Shown: positions 59,213-64,000 of the stretch, piece by piece
How the letters are laid out: every line of letters begins with the position of its first letter
Position numbering within the stretch: position 1 is the stretch's first letter
Source: Brachyhypopomus gauderio
Taxonomy: Eukaryota; Chordata; Actinopteri; Gymnotiformes; Hypopomidae
DNA length: 64,000 nt
NCBI RefSeq assembly: GCF_052324685.1
Contig: NC_135218.1
Location: 20,272,197 to 20,336,196, forward strand
Direction: 5' to 3'
Notes under the pieces: model-generated
The model's database searches: none
Told to the model about the DNA's origin: nothing
Seen by the model: only the letters and a program-made list of their open reading frames with translations
Position numbers and translations under genes: made by a program

Positions 59213-64000
<4,788 letters not shown>

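Overview
This is a stretch of vertebrate, almost certainly teleost, nuclear DNA. It has multi-exon genes with consensus GT-AG introns, dense (GT)n/(CA)n microsatellites, and fish-type transposons: L2/CR1-like and L1-like LINEs, hAT and Tc1 elements, MITEs and solo LTRs. Some dispersed repeats resemble those I associate with otophysan fishes (characins, catfishes, knifefishes), but I cannot name a species.

Five genes lie on the + strand. (1) smim26, final coding exon only (2191-2366). (2) dtd1, complete in five exons (4108-6078), a D-aminoacyl-tRNA deacylase of 207 aa. (3) rin2, complete in eleven coding exons (9337-23283), a Rab5 exchange factor with SH2, proline-rich, RH, VPS9 and RA regions, 928 aa. 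(4) rapgef4/EPAC2, complete in thirty coding exons (33470-57083), a cAMP-activated Rap exchange factor of 1005 aa with two cyclic-nucleotide-binding domains. (5) map3k20/ZAK, a 5' non-coding exon near 58090-58263 and the first seven coding exons (59291-63548), running off the right edge inside the kinase domain. I assembled the reading frames exon by exon; every junction keeps frame and each join reproduces the expected family sequence.

Spaces between and inside the genes are filled by mobile elements, many nested with clean target-site duplications. Intron 9 of rin2 holds an L2-like LINE carrying a 586-bp MITE and a 43-bp-arm hairpin, next to a 723-bp terminal-inverted-repeat element. The rin2-rapgef4 interval holds a Tc1 deletion derivative, a solo LTR, and an L1-like LINE interrupted by a hAT element and another solo LTR. 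Intron 4 of rapgef4 holds an APE-type LINE interrupted by two insertions.

The strongest unusual feature is a 176-bp intron in rapgef4 (50355-50530) with AT-AC ends and a U12-type 5' splice site and branch point. Other points are an apparent junction of two blocks separate in human (SMIM26-DTD1-RIN2 and RAPGEF4-MAP3K20), an arginine in the FLVR position of the rin2 SH2 domain, a possible internal rin2 promoter, dinucleotide repeats abutting several splice sites, and an unrecognised decayed-looking ORF cluster with a perfect 17-bp hairpin just upstream of rapgef4. I see no operon, CRISPR or other prokaryotic system, and no convincing new multi-gene system.
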